NCBI RefSeq assembly: GCF_018271975.1
Contig: NZ_JAGUCN010000019.1
Coordinates: 62,001 to 126,000 of the forward strand
DNA from: Carboxylicivirga mesophila
Lineage (GTDB): Bacteria > Bacteroidota > Bacteroidia > Bacteroidales > Marinilabiliaceae
Direction of reading: 5' to 3'
DNA: 64,000 nt
Below, one piece after another: positions 19,206-28,646 of the stretch (positions are counted from its first letter, which is position 1; each line of letters starts with the position of its first letter). Position numbers and translations under genes: made by a program. The notes beneath the pieces are model-generated. The model saw nothing but the letters and a program-made list of their open reading frames with translations. It ran no database searches and was not told the DNA's origin.

Positions 19206-19826
19206 ATGTCACCATCATCATATCCATCCAAATTACTTGAAAATGCTGTTAACGAGTTTGCCAAACTACCTGGCATCGGACGAAAAACAGCATTGAGACT
19301 GGTACTGCACCTGCTTAAACAAGAAAAAGAACAGGTGTATAAATTTGCCGATACTGTTCATCATATGCGTCAGGAAATCATGTATTGTAAGAGCTGTTAT
19401 AATATTTCCGACAGTGAAACCTGTAGCATCTGTGCCGATATGAACCGCGATCACAGTACAATATGCGTAGTTGAAAGCATCAGGGATGTGATGGCTATTG
19501 AAAGTACACAACAATTTTCAGGTGTATACCATGTTTTAGGCGGCGTTATTTCACCTATGGATGGCATTGGGCCCGATGACCTCACCATTGCACCGCTGGA
19601 AGAGAAGATAAAAAACGGTTCGATCAAAGAAGTTATATTTGCTCTAAGTACAACCATGGAAGGTGACACAACCAACTTCTATCTTTATAAAAAGTTTGAC
19701 AAGTATAATATTACCACCACCACCATTGCCCGCGGCGTATCAATTGGTGATGAATTAGAATATACCGATGAAGTAACGCTTGGCCGTTCCTTAATTAATC
19801 GTTTACCCTTTGAAAAGACAATTTAA
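19206..19826 (+). CDS. recR: Recombination mediator RecR
   Basis: Cytoplasmic DNA-repair protein acting with RecF and RecO to load RecA on gapped DNA. The 206-residue protein has the usual order: helix-hairpin-helix with LPGIGRKTA (residues 21-29), a four-cysteine zinc module (YCKSC ... CSIC, about 58-76), a Toprim domain ([12 protein letters not shown] about 88-99) and a C-terminal [18 protein letters not shown] segment. Length is standard. It overlaps the upstream edge of the next reading frame by nearly zero bases, suggesting an operon. Confidence 0.97.
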   Translation: MSPSSYPSKLLENAVNEFAKLPGIGRKTALRLVLHLLKQEKEQVYKFADTVHHMRQEIMYCKSCYNISDSETCSICADMNRDHSTICVVESIRDVMAIESTQQFSGVYHVLGGVISPMDGIGPDDLTIAPLEEKIKNGSIKEVIFALSTTMEGDTTNFYLYKKFDKYNITTTTIARGVSIGDELEYTDEVTLGRSLINRLPFEKTI

Positions 19827-19827
19827 T

Positions 19828-20280
19828 ATGAGCTCATTGAAAACTATAAAACAAATCCGCCTCATTTACTTTATTGTAAGTATTCTGCTGGCAGTTTTCG
19901 CTGCCCTGGCATTTGTTTTTATCACTATAAACGGACGCGTATACCCGATGGATCTGGCTGCAGAAAGCAACCTCAAGTCATTGATTATTGTTTTAGCACT
20001 TGCAGGTATACCAGCCAGTTACATGTTTCACAACCGAAAAGTAAAACACATTAATCCCGACTTGAGTGCAGAAGCAAAACTGCAACAGTACCGCATGGCC
20101 TATTTCATTAAAATTATGACACTCGAAGGCATTTCATTGCTTAGCTTACTTGGCTACCTGATGACTGGCAGCCTTAATCAACTGATGATCTTCGGTCTTG
20201 TATACCTTTTTTTATTACTTAATTACCCCCGAAAAACAAGTATATTAGAAGAATTAACTATTGATCCTAACGAACTTTAA
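19828..20280 (+). CDS. Small integral membrane protein (150 residues)
   Basis: Not recognised by function. Four hydrophobic helices are visible (about residues 10-32, 47-65, 95-115 and 118-135), separated by short charged loops, ending in an acidic tail (LEELTIDPNEL). Start 19828 follows the recR stop by one base; the frame also reads 6 codons upstream inside recR. Position right behind recR suggests co-transcription. It is similar in shape to small Bacteroidota membrane proteins of unknown role. Confidence 0.75.
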   Translation: MSSLKTIKQIRLIYFIVSILLAVFAALAFVFITINGRVYPMDLAAESNLKSLIIVLALAGIPASYMFHNRKVKHINPDLSAEAKLQQYRMAYFIKIMTLEGISLLSLLGYLMTGSLNQLMIFGLVYLFLLLNYPRKTSILEELTIDPNEL

Positions 20281-20292
20281 TCCTCTATTTGT

Positions 20293-20724
20293 ATGTTGAT
20301 AGCTGTTGATTTTGACGGAACCATTGTAGAACATAAATACCCTGCCATTGGCAAAGAGCGAATATTTGCTTTTGAAACATTAAAATCACTGCAGGATAAA
20401 GGCCACCTGCTGATATTATGGACCATCAGAACCGGCAAAGAACTGGATGAAGCCGTTGAATATTGTCGTAAAAATGGCATCGATTTTTACGCTGTTAATC
20501 GCATGCATCCCGAAGAAGAATATACTGCTGGCATCAGCCGTAAAGTTAACGCCGACCTGTTTATAGACGATCGTAATGTGGGAGGCTTTATGGGCTGGGG
20601 AGAGATTTGGCACTGGATCAATAAGGACGCATCTGATAAAGAAAAGTCTGATTATCAGCAAAGGTATTTGAAAGCAAAGAAACGAACACTTTGCGGCTTT
20701 CTGCAGGCAATTTTCTGCAGATAA
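20293..20724 (+). CDS. BT0820-like HAD-superfamily phosphatase
   Basis: Small cytoplasmic HAD protein, probably a phosphohydrolase. The 143-residue protein starts with the nucleophile motif VDFDGTIVE (Asp6, Asp8), has a motif-II-like WTIRTGKEL near 37-45 and the acidic motif LFIDDRNVGG near 93-102. There is no cap domain. Length and layout match the Bacteroides BT0820 type. Substrate is unknown. It lies between a membrane protein and a glycosyltransferase on the same strand. Confidence 0.85.
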   Translation: MLIAVDFDGTIVEHKYPAIGKERIFAFETLKSLQDKGHLLILWTIRTGKELDEAVEYCRKNGIDFYAVNRMHPEEEYTAGISRKVNADLFIDDRNVGGFMGWGEIWHWINKDASDKEKSDYQQRYLKAKKRTLCGFLQAIFCR

Positions 20725-20772
20725 TAACATTTATCTGAAATTCACGTTCATAAGTACTGAGTGAGATACATT

Positions 20773-21942
20773 ATGAATGATTCAAATATAGAGTTATCAA
20801 TAATAATTGTTGGTTATAATGCTATTGATTTTCTGAAGCTAACTCTTGATTCAGTTGCTAAAGCTATAGACAACATTAGTGCTGAAGTTTTACTGATTGA
20901 TAACTCAAACAACCAAATACTACAGGCTACAACTCGAAAGCAATATCCTTTTGTAACCATTATACCAAATTCTGAGAATCTCGGGTTTGCTAAAGCCAAC
21001 AACCTTGGCCTTAGAGCAGCTAAGGGGCATGTAGCCATACTGCTTAATCCTGATACTATTGTAGCTGAAGATTCGTTTAGTCAGGTATTGAAGTATTATA
21101 AAAATAATCCAAATACGGGTGGACTGGGTGTCAAAATGATCGACGGCAATGGACACTACCTCAAAGAATCCAAGAGAGGATTCCCTGATGTTAAGACATC
21201 CTTTTTTAAACTAACTGGTCTCCACAAGCTTTTCCCTCAATCTAAACTATTAGCAAATTATTACGTGGGTCACCTCAAACAAAACGCCATTCATTCAGTA
21301 GATGTTTTATCAGGTGCTTTTTTAACCATACCACGCGACAATAAAAACAGGTTCACTCTATTGGATGAATCGTACTTTATGTATGGTGAGGATATTGACT
21401 TATCGTGGCGATTAAAACAGGCACACGGCAGTAATATTTATTTCCCAAACACAACTATCATACATTTTAAAGGGCAAAGTACTTTCTTAAATAGAACAAT
21501 CATCGGGCACTTCTATAATGCTATGTGGCTTTTTTACAAACAGCATATCTCCTCTAACCAATGGTGGCTAACTAATTCACTCATATGGAGTAGCATTAAG
21601 CTGGCAACCAATCTACACATAGCATCAAACTTGCTAACGCACAGCAACTACCACAGAAGCAAGCATTCTTACTTTCAGAAAGTTATCCTTTTGTCAGACA
21701 ATAAAGGTTTGCAACAGTCAATCAATAATGCGCTCGGCACTATAGTTAAAATTTCATTGTCAGGCATTAGCAAGTCTGCCGATAACCAATTGACCATTTT
21801 CGACTTTGCTCATACCTCATATAAAGCAGCAATAGAGATGATTGAAAAGCAACCAGGCAACTATGCTTTTCTAACTTACGATTACAAAAGCCTGATTATA
21901 TGCACACAGTCTGATGGAAAAGGACAGGTGATTCACCTTTAA
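20773..21942 (+). CDS. Family 2 glycosyltransferase
   Basis: Cytoplasmic or membrane-associated transferase adding a sugar from a nucleotide donor, likely for cell-surface glycan. The 389-residue protein has a GT-A fold N-terminus (LSIIIVGYNAIDFLKLTLDS), NLGFAKANNLGL and the donor/metal motif LLNPDT (about 88-93), then SGAFLTIPR and YGEDIDLSWRLK acceptor-side motifs as in rhamnosyltransferase-like GT2 enzymes. The C-terminal 90 residues carry no recognised motif. Start 20773 (ATG) is preferred over a GTG at 20761. Confidence 0.88.
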   Translation: MNDSNIELSIIIVGYNAIDFLKLTLDSVAKAIDNISAEVLLIDNSNNQILQATTRKQYPFVTIIPNSENLGFAKANNLGLRAAKGHVAILLNPDTIVAEDSFSQVLKYYKNNPNTGGLGVKMIDGNGHYLKESKRGFPDVKTSFFKLTGLHKLFPQSKLLANYYVGHLKQNAIHSVDVLSGAFLTIPRDNKNRFTLLDESYFMYGEDIDLSWRLKQAHGSNIYFPNTTIIHFKGQSTFLNRTIIGHFYNAMWLFYKQHISSNQWWLTNSLIWSSIKLATNLHIASNLLTHSNYHRSKHSYFQKVILLSDNKGLQQSINNALGTIVKISLSGISKSADNQLTIFDFAHTSYKAAIEMIEKQPGNYAFLTYDYKSLIICTQSDGKGQVIHL

Positions 21943-22054
21943 TTATTTACATCTAGCCAAAAAGACGATACTATTAGGGTTCTTATCCTTGCCTATCATT
22001 AATGATTTTTGCAATTTTATTCTCAATATTGAGTCACTGACAAATAACCTCATC

Positions 22055-23641
22055 ATGATAAAGAACTTCTTAATTATCATACTGTCCTTTATTCTTATGC
22101 CAGCGATAGCATCTGAAAAGAAACCTCGTAAGAAAGACCTGGTTCCTATAGAAAACCTCATGCAAGTTGATAACTACGAAAAAGCAGCCGATCAAATTAA
22201 GCAGTTACAGAAAAAACATCCAAACAACCCATATCTCCATTTAATTAATGGCATCTGCCTCCTTAATATTGATGGAAGGATTAAAGAAGCTATACATCCC
22301 TTGCAATTGGCCAAAGCTCATTACGGTGTGTACTCAAATAAAAATGACAATGCGCTAAAAGCCAATTATCATCTCGGACAAGCCTATCATCTTACCTACA
22401 AATTTAAAGAGGCTCTGACCCTTTTCGAAACATTACAGGATAGCGTTCCCGTTAACCGTTCCAATATACATGCGCAATTGAAGCAACAAATTAACTGTTG
22501 TAAAAATGCTATTGAGCTCGAGAAACAACCGGTTGAGTTTCGCATCACCAACCTTGGTCAGGCTATTAATACTGAATATGACGAGCACAGTCCTATCATC
22601 TCCGGCGATGAAAACCTATTAATGTTTACCTCCAACAGAAAAGGGTTGAGTAAAAAAATAAAGGATGAAGCACTTTTTCCTGAAGACATTTACTCAACCA
22701 AATGGCGCGATGGACAATGGCTCCCTTCGGTAAATGCCGGCATCAGTATCAACACCAATAAATATGATGCCACCTGCAGTTTAAGCTCCGATGGTCAGTC
22801 TTTAATTATTTACAGAAACGAAGGGAGTGGAAACCTATACATCTCCCAGCAGTCTGACAACAAATGGACCGAGCCTCAAAAGCTTCCTAAGCCTATCAAT
22901 TCTGCCTACGAAGAGTCGCACGCCAGTCTTTCACTTGATGGAAACAGCATTGTCTTCACCAGTTCAAGGCCCGGCGGATTGGGTGGCAAGGATATATACA
23001 TATCCCATAAACTACCCAATGGAGACTGGGGTAAAGCAAGTCTGCTGAGCTCAGCTGTAAACACTCCACTCAATGAAGAGAGTCCCTTCTTATCATACGA
23101 TGGTCAAACATTATTCTTTGCTTCTGAAGGCCATACCTCAATGGGTGGATATGACATCTTTAAATCGGAGAAAGACAGCAGTGGCAACTGGGGCCAGGCG
23201 ATTAATATTGGCTACCCCATAAATACACCAGGTGATGATTTGTTTTACATTCCAACATTGGATGGACAACGCGTCTATTTCGCTTCTGAACGTAATGAGG
23301 GCTATGGCCGTTCCGACCTATATATCATAGAATTTCCCGAAACAGATGAACGCTCACTTGCTGTTGTTTCAGGCTATTTATTTACTGAAAACGGGCAACC
23401 TTCCTCTGAATCCGTTATTACAGTTACCAAGGCCTTATCGGGTGAAGAACAAGGCATTTTCAGGCCTCAAACCAACACCGGGAAATATACCATGATCTTG
23501 CCAACAGGGGTTGAGTATATAATGACCATTGAAACGCCCGGTATGATTACCATCTCAAAAGAATTAAAGTTGCCCTACAGAAGCAACTACAAAACCAGAA
23601 CGAGCGCAACATATCTTGAGCCAATGGTATTGAAGAAATAG
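22055..23641 (+). CDS. Exported TPR plus PD40 beta-propeller protein A
   Basis: A 528-residue periplasmic or envelope protein: signal peptide (1-20), TPR-like helices (about 25-160), a WD40-like/PD40 propeller (about 165-425) with repeated blades (SRPGGLGGKDIYIS, ASEGHTSMGGYDIFKS, ASERNEGYGRSDLYI), and an Ig/carboxypeptidase-regulatory-like end. This resembles PorE/OmpA-family envelope proteins of Bacteroidota but has no OmpA domain. Start 22055 gives a clean signal peptide. The next gene is a paralogue with the same blade motifs, so the pair arose by tandem duplication. Confidence 0.82.
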   Translation: MIKNFLIIILSFILMPAIASEKKPRKKDLVPIENLMQVDNYEKAADQIKQLQKKHPNNPYLHLINGICLLNIDGRIKEAIHPLQLAKAHYGVYSNKNDNALKANYHLGQAYHLTYKFKEALTLFETLQDSVPVNRSNIHAQLKQQINCCKNAIELEKQPVEFRITNLGQAINTEYDEHSPIISGDENLLMFTSNRKGLSKKIKDEALFPEDIYSTKWRDGQWLPSVNAGISINTNKYDATCSLSSDGQSLIIYRNEGSGNLYISQQSDNKWTEPQKLPKPINSAYEESHASLSLDGNSIVFTSSRPGGLGGKDIYISHKLPNGDWGKASLLSSAVNTPLNEESPFLSYDGQTLFFASEGHTSMGGYDIFKSEKDSSGNWGQAINIGYPINTPGDDLFYIPTLDGQRVYFASERNEGYGRSDLYIIEFPETDERSLAVVSGYLFTENGQPSSESVITVTKALSGEEQGIFRPQTNTGKYTMILPTGVEYIMTIETPGMITISKELKLPYRSNYKTRTSATYLEPMVLKK

Positions 23642-23780
23642 TTGTTTACAAATAATTAATCAGAAGATCTATCATAAAACAATGCTCATTCATAAAAAAT
23701 AGAAGTATATCAAACATTACCTGCACATTTTTAGTTATTTTGCAAAGTCAATTTAAAACCAAACATTAAGTACTGAAGGC

Positions 23781-25703
23781 ATGATACGACCAAATGCACT
23801 CTTTGTAGCCCTTTTCATTCTTATCGCCCAACTAACACTGGCTCAATCTGACAAAAAAACTGATGACAAAAAGTTTAATCAGGCTGTTAAATTAGCAGAT
23901 GATAAAGATTTTGGAGAAGCCATTAAACTATTTTCCGATATCCTGGAAAATGAGCCCAATAACGTACCCGCACTCTATAACATTGGCAACTGCTACCTCA
24001 ACACCTCTGACGGACCTGATACTGCTATCGTTTTTTTCCAGAAAGCATACAGCTTACTTCAGGAAGACGAAAAAATTGGTGATGTGGGTGTTGATATCCA
24101 ACTATCCATAGGTAAATCTCACCAGTATCTTCTAGAGCATGAAAAGGCCATTAGCATGTATGAAGAGCTCATCACCATAATACCTGCCGAAGATGAGTTA
24201 CTAAGACAGGAGGCCTTGCGTGAAATAGAAATCTGCGAAAATGCCATTGAGCTGATGCAAAAGCCGGTTCAGCTGAAAGTAAAGAACCTGGGGCCCAATA
24301 TCAATTCGAAATATGACGACCATAGTCCGTTAATTACTGCTGACCAAAGTATGCTATTCTTTACATCACGCAGGGCTTCAAGTTATAGCGAACTATTATT
24401 TGATGGTCAATATGCCGAGCGTATCTATTCATCAACCAAGGAGGAAGAAGAATGGGACAAGGCCAAATCCTTAAAAGAATTATTCAGGCGCTCAGGGCAT
24501 GAAGCTGGTGTTAGCTTGTCGGCCGAAGGTACAGAGCTTATTGTGTACCGTAACGATGTTGATGGTGCTAACCTCTACATTTGTCAGTATGACGGTGAAA
24601 ACTGGGGAGAACCGGTAAAAATGGAAGAGCCCATCAACTCAAAATTTGAAGAAACACATGCTACCACATCAGCTGATAAGCAAACGATGTATTTTACTAG
24701 TAACCGCCCGGGTGGTTTAGGAGGGTTGGATATTTACCGTGTTCGCCGTTTACCTAATGGTGAGTGGGGCAAAGCTGAAAATATGAAAGCTTTCAATACC
24801 CAATACGATGAAGAAACACCTATTCTGCATCCCAATGGCAAAGTAATGTATTTTAGTTCCGAAGGACATAACTCAATGGGGCAATTCGATATCTTCTATT
24901 CGGTTATGGATGATGAGGGTAACTGGGGACCGGCCATTAACATGGGCTACCCGATTAACACACCCGATGATGATTTCTTTTTTGTACCAACTGCCACGCC
25001 CAATATTGCTTATTATGCATCGGCAAGGTACGATGACAATTTAGGAGGATCAGACATTTACCTTGTAGAATACGAGGAGCCTGAAATCAACCGTCTGGTA
25101 GTTATTAAAGGCTGTGTTAACTCAACCAACGAAGCGCCTATTGAGAATGTACAAATCTTAGTTAAAAAACAAGGAGAAAGTGAGTCGGCTGGTGTTTACA
25201 AACCACACCCCGGAACAGGTAAATATGTGCTAATACTGGAGGCAGAAGGTAAGTACAATATCGAATATAAAGGCACCGGTTTCGAGAGTCAGGAAAAAAC
25301 CATTGATGTAACCCGGGAAATGACTTACAAAAGTACTAATCAAACATTTGACATCGATGATGTGATGCTGGTGGCCATTCCTCAGCCTGAAGTAACAGAA
25401 ACAAAACTATTGGCCGATGATGCAACAGAAGCCACTTATGATACCAGCGATGGCATCCCTTACTATACTGTACAGATTCTGGCACTCAAAAAACCTATTG
25501 CTTCGTATGATATATTTGTTGATCTGGAGCAAGACTTGATTAAAGAATACAAGTGTACCGATGGATTCTATCGTTATGCATACGGCTCCTTCAAAGGCTA
25601 CAAAGCCTCGCTAAAAGGCAAGGATAAAGTACTGAAAACAGGCCTGTGGAGTGATAGTTTCATCAGAGATATCAAACAATACGACCAATTGACAAAAGAG
25701 TAA
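23781..25703 (+). CDS. Exported TPR plus PD40 beta-propeller protein B with SPOR-like C-terminus
   Basis: Paralogue of the preceding gene (640 residues): signal peptide (1-22), TPR repeats (about 28-165), PD40 propeller (about 175-430) with SNRPGGLGGLDIYR and SSEGHNSMGQFDIFYS blades, a carboxypeptidase-regulatory-like domain (about 440-540), and an extra end of about 80 residues with YYTVQILALKKPI and YRYAYGSFKGYKAS. That end matches the SPOR pattern, which binds denuded peptidoglycan. So it may be septum- or wall-associated. Again no OmpA domain. Its stop overlaps the start of the GNAT gene by one base. Confidence 0.82.
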   Translation: MIRPNALFVALFILIAQLTLAQSDKKTDDKKFNQAVKLADDKDFGEAIKLFSDILENEPNNVPALYNIGNCYLNTSDGPDTAIVFFQKAYSLLQEDEKIGDVGVDIQLSIGKSHQYLLEHEKAISMYEELITIIPAEDELLRQEALREIEICENAIELMQKPVQLKVKNLGPNINSKYDDHSPLITADQSMLFFTSRRASSYSELLFDGQYAERIYSSTKEEEEWDKAKSLKELFRRSGHEAGVSLSAEGTELIVYRNDVDGANLYICQYDGENWGEPVKMEEPINSKFEETHATTSADKQTMYFTSNRPGGLGGLDIYRVRRLPNGEWGKAENMKAFNTQYDEETPILHPNGKVMYFSSEGHNSMGQFDIFYSVMDDEGNWGPAINMGYPINTPDDDFFFVPTATPNIAYYASARYDDNLGGSDIYLVEYEEPEINRLVVIKGCVNSTNEAPIENVQILVKKQGESESAGVYKPHPGTGKYVLILEAEGKYNIEYKGTGFESQEKTIDVTREMTYKSTNQTFDIDDVMLVAIPQPEVTETKLLADDATEATYDTSDGIPYYTVQILALKKPIASYDIFVDLEQDLIKEYKCTDGFYRYAYGSFKGYKASLKGKDKVLKTGLWSDSFIRDIKQYDQLTKE

Positions 25704-26215
25704 TGAAAACAGAAGAGTTGGTTTTAAGAGCACTCGAACCTGATGATATTGACCTGCTCTACCAATGGGAAAATAATATGGATATATGGGAGGTGAGCAA
25801 TACGCTCACCCCTTTTTCTAAGTACCAGTTGCAAAAATTCATCGAACAGGCTCAACTCGATGTCTTTCAAACGAAACAACTCCGGTTAATCATTGAGCTG
25901 GAGCCATCAAAAAAAGTGGTTGGCATGATCGACCTGTTTGATTTTGACGGTTTTCATCAGCGGGCTGGCATTGGCATTATCATACATCAAAATTACCGTC
26001 AACAGGGCTTTGCCTATGAAGCACTAATAATGTTTACCGATTACTGCTTCAATAACCTGGGACTTAACCAGCTTTATGCCAACATTTCTGTCCACAACAC
26101 AGGCAGCATTGCTCTGTTTGAAAAAGCCGGTTTTATGCTGGTTGGCATTAAAAAGAAATGGCGAAAAACGAAAGACGGATTTATAGATGAAGCCTTATAT
26201 CAACTGCTACGCTAA
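25703..26215 (+). CDS. GNAT-family N-acetyltransferase (RimJ/RimL/SpeG-like)
   Basis: Cytoplasmic acetyl-CoA-dependent N-acetyltransferase; substrate unknown. The 170-residue protein has a typical start (LVLRALEPDDIDLLYQWENN), the acetyl-CoA loop region IHQNYRQQGFAYEAL (about 95-109) and SVHNTGSIALFEKAGF (about 132-147), all standard for the RimJ/SpeG group. Its ATG overlaps the TAA of the PD40 gene, showing translational coupling. It converges on the HsdR_N gene with one base between the two stops. Confidence 0.88.
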   Translation: MKTEELVLRALEPDDIDLLYQWENNMDIWEVSNTLTPFSKYQLQKFIEQAQLDVFQTKQLRLIIELEPSKKVVGMIDLFDFDGFHQRAGIGIIIHQNYRQQGFAYEALIMFTDYCFNNLGLNQLYANISVHNTGSIALFEKAGFMLVGIKKKWRKTKDGFIDEALYQLLR

Positions 26216-26216
26216 G

Positions 26217-26672
26217 TTATTTATACACCTCAGTGGCCTCGGGTATTGATTTAAGTAACTCATAATGACCTTCTTCATTAAGCAGCCGCGCACAATAGTG
26301 CTGCATGCCATTTGTTACAATCAGATAATCAACATTTAAGCGTGTATTATAACGGGCAGCCTGGTTAAACACCTGCCTTGTAACCGGCACCTCAGGCGCC
26401 TTACACTCCACAATTATTACCGCCTGTCCTTTTTTATTGTATAGAACAACATCAGCTCGCTGACTCAAGCCATTGACCTTTACCGGCATTTCTACTGCAA
26501 TTAAACCAGGGGAATAATTAAGCTGCTTAACCAGGTAGTGCACAAAATGCTGCCTTACCCACTCCTCAGGCGTTAATGCGACATATTTCTTACGCACCTC
26601 ATCAAATACCTGAAACTTGCTGCCAACAGACTTTGTTTTGAGTTGTACCGCAGGAAGATTAAGTTGTTGCAT
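26217..26672 (-). CDS. Stand-alone HsdR_N-type nuclease-like domain protein
   Basis: A 151-residue protein equivalent to the N-terminal (PD-(D/E)xK) domain of type I restriction R subunits, without helicase. Visible: QRADVVLYNKKGQAVIIVECKAPEVPV (about 71-98), where the Asp and the E-x-K (VECKAP) form the nuclease-like core. No hsdM or hsdS lies nearby, so this is not a restriction system; stand-alone copies beside amn and holA are common in Bacteroidota. Role unknown. Confidence 0.85.
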   Translation of the reverse strand: MQQLNLPAVQLKTKSVGSKFQVFDEVRKKYVALTPEEWVRQHFVHYLVKQLNYSPGLIAVEMPVKVNGLSQRADVVLYNKKGQAVIIVECKAPEVPVTRQVFNQAARYNTRLNVDYLIVTNGMQHYCARLLNEEGHYELLKSIPEATEVYK

Positions 26673-26815
26673 GAACGTCTAATTTTTCAACAAAATAAAT
26701 CAAATTCAACAGAAAAAGTTACCTTAGCGTGAAGAATAAAATTCAGCATCTCGCACTTTATTCCCATCGTGCCAGGCGAAACCGCTACCGCACTTAACCT
26801 TAAAAATTTTTTCGG

Positions 26816-27592
26816 ATGAAAACCAAGAAAGAAATTGTTGACAATTGGCTACCCCGCTACACCGGTAGAAAACTGGAGGAATTTACGCCATATATCCTGC
26901 TCACTAATTTTAACCATTACATTGAGCTGTTTTCGGAGTGGTACGATGCCCCAATTATCGGACGTAACGGAAGTATGCCCAATTGCAGTGCCAATGGTAT
27001 CACCATTATCAACTTTGGTATGGGAAGCCCCAATGCAGCTACTATGATGGACCTGTTGAGTGCCATATCACCTAAAGCCGTGTTGTTTTTGGGTAAATGT
27101 GGCGGATTGAAAAAGAAGAACGAGTTGGGTGATTTTGTACTACCTATTGCCGCCATTCGCAGCGATGGTACCTCCGATGATTATCTGCCACCCGAAATAC
27201 CAGCCTTACCGGCATTTAGCCTGCAGCGTGCCGTATCAAGTGCTATCCGCGATAGTGAAATGGACTATTGGACCGGCACTGTTTTCACCACCAACAAACG
27301 GGTATGGGAATACGATGAGCGCTTTAAAAAGTATTTGGAAAAAACGCGCGCCATGGCAATAGATATGGAAACAGCAACTATTTTTACAGTCGGTTTTTAT
27401 AATCAGATACCAACTGGAGCTCTGTTGTTGGTATCTGATCAACCAATGATTTCAACGGGCGTTAAAACAACGGCCAGCGACAAGGTAGTTACTGAGAATT
27501 TTGTTCAGAAACATATTCAACTGGGTATCAAGGCCCTGTCTACCATAATGAACAATGGCAAATCAGTAAAACACCTGAAATTTGACAGTTAA
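26816..27592 (+). CDS. amn: AMP nucleosidase (short form)
   Basis: Cytoplasmic enzyme splitting AMP to adenine and ribose-5-phosphate. The 258-residue protein covers only the phosphorylase-like catalytic domain: NFGMGSPNAATMMDLL (about 63-78), FLGKCGGL, and the base/ribose-binding AIDMETATIF motif near 178-187. It lacks the N-terminal regulatory domain of the roughly 480-residue proteobacterial enzyme, as is usual in Bacteroidota. It starts 144 bases from the divergent HsdR_N gene and 12 bases before holA. Confidence 0.92.
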   Translation: MKTKKEIVDNWLPRYTGRKLEEFTPYILLTNFNHYIELFSEWYDAPIIGRNGSMPNCSANGITIINFGMGSPNAATMMDLLSAISPKAVLFLGKCGGLKKKNELGDFVLPIAAIRSDGTSDDYLPPEIPALPAFSLQRAVSSAIRDSEMDYWTGTVFTTNKRVWEYDERFKKYLEKTRAMAIDMETATIFTVGFYNQIPTGALLLVSDQPMISTGVKTTASDKVVTENFVQKHIQLGIKALSTIMNNGKSVKHLKFDS

Positions 27593-27604
27593 GAATACAG
27601 TTTG

Positions 27605-28606
27605 ATGACTTTTGAGCAGATATTACAGGAACTAAAACAAAAAAACTATCGCCCTATTTACTTTTTAATGGGCGATGAAGGCTATTTCATTGATGAGATA
27701 ACCAACTATATTGCCAATAACGTACTGACTGAAGAAGAGAAGGGTTTCAATCAGACCATTCTTTATGGAAAAGACGTGGATACAACGGATATTATCCATG
27801 CCGCCAGGCGCTTTCCTATGATGTCGCAATACCAGGTGATTATAGTAAAGGAAGCTCAAAATATTCCTAAAATTGAAGACCTGGAGGTGTATGCCAATAA
27901 TCCGCTCATGTCAACCATTCTGGTGATTAACTATCGCTACAAAACACTTGATAAGCGCAAGAAGTTTTATAAAAGTGTGGCTAAAAACGGCATCCTCTTT
28001 GAAGCCAAGAAGCTATACGATAATCAAGTGCCTCAGTGGATCAGCACTTATCTGCAGTCAAAAGGAAAAACCATTGAGCCCAAAGCATCGGCATTGCTGA
28101 CTGAGTTTTTGGGCAGCGACTTATCGAAAATTGCACACGAACTTGATAAGCTGGAACTGGCGATAGGCGCCGACATCACCCAAATTAACTCAGCTCACAT
28201 CGAAAAGAACATTGGGGTCAGTAAGGATTACAACAATTTTGAGCTACAAAAGGCTGTACTGAATAAAGACATCGCCAAGGCCAATAAAATCATCCTGGCT
28301 TTCGGCAAAAACCCCAAGGCCTACCCCATTCAGATGACGACTGTCACGTTATTTGGCTATTTTCAAAAACTACTGGCCTATTATTACCTGCCTGATAAAT
28401 CTAAAAATGCCGTGGCTGCTGCCTTGAAAATAAATCCTTTCTTTGTGGCAGATTACACTACCGGGGCACGACACTATCCGGCTCGTAAGGTGGTACAAAT
28501 CATCAGTCTTATTCGCGAGTACGACATGAAATCGAAGGGATTTGGAAGTGCCACAACAGAATCGGGTGAACTGCTCAAAGAGTTAATCTTTAAAATTATG
28601 AACTAA
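27605..28606 (+). CDS. holA: DNA polymerase III subunit delta
   Basis: Clamp-loader delta subunit that opens the sliding clamp during replication. The 333-residue protein has the N-terminal FLMGDEGYFIDEI segment (about 20-32), a AAA+-like body without Walker motifs, EAQNIPKIEDLE near 86 and a C-terminal helical collar. Start 27605 (ATG) is preferred over TTG at 27602. It follows amn closely and precedes the rhomboid gene by 40 bases. Confidence 0.92.
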   Translation: MTFEQILQELKQKNYRPIYFLMGDEGYFIDEITNYIANNVLTEEEKGFNQTILYGKDVDTTDIIHAARRFPMMSQYQVIIVKEAQNIPKIEDLEVYANNPLMSTILVINYRYKTLDKRKKFYKSVAKNGILFEAKKLYDNQVPQWISTYLQSKGKTIEPKASALLTEFLGSDLSKIAHELDKLELAIGADITQINSAHIEKNIGVSKDYNNFELQKAVLNKDIAKANKIILAFGKNPKAYPIQMTTVTLFGYFQKLLAYYYLPDKSKNAVAAALKINPFFVADYTTGARHYPARKVVQIISLIREYDMKSKGFGSATTESGELLKELIFKIMN

Positions 28607-28646
28607 GAGTCTGTCATACTTTCATGACGTTCAACAAGCATTTAGA

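Noticed and set aside
26217-26672. Remnant of a type I restriction system
   Set aside because: Only the HsdR_N-like domain is present, with no hsdM or hsdS; stand-alone copies next to amn and holA are common in Bacteroidota.
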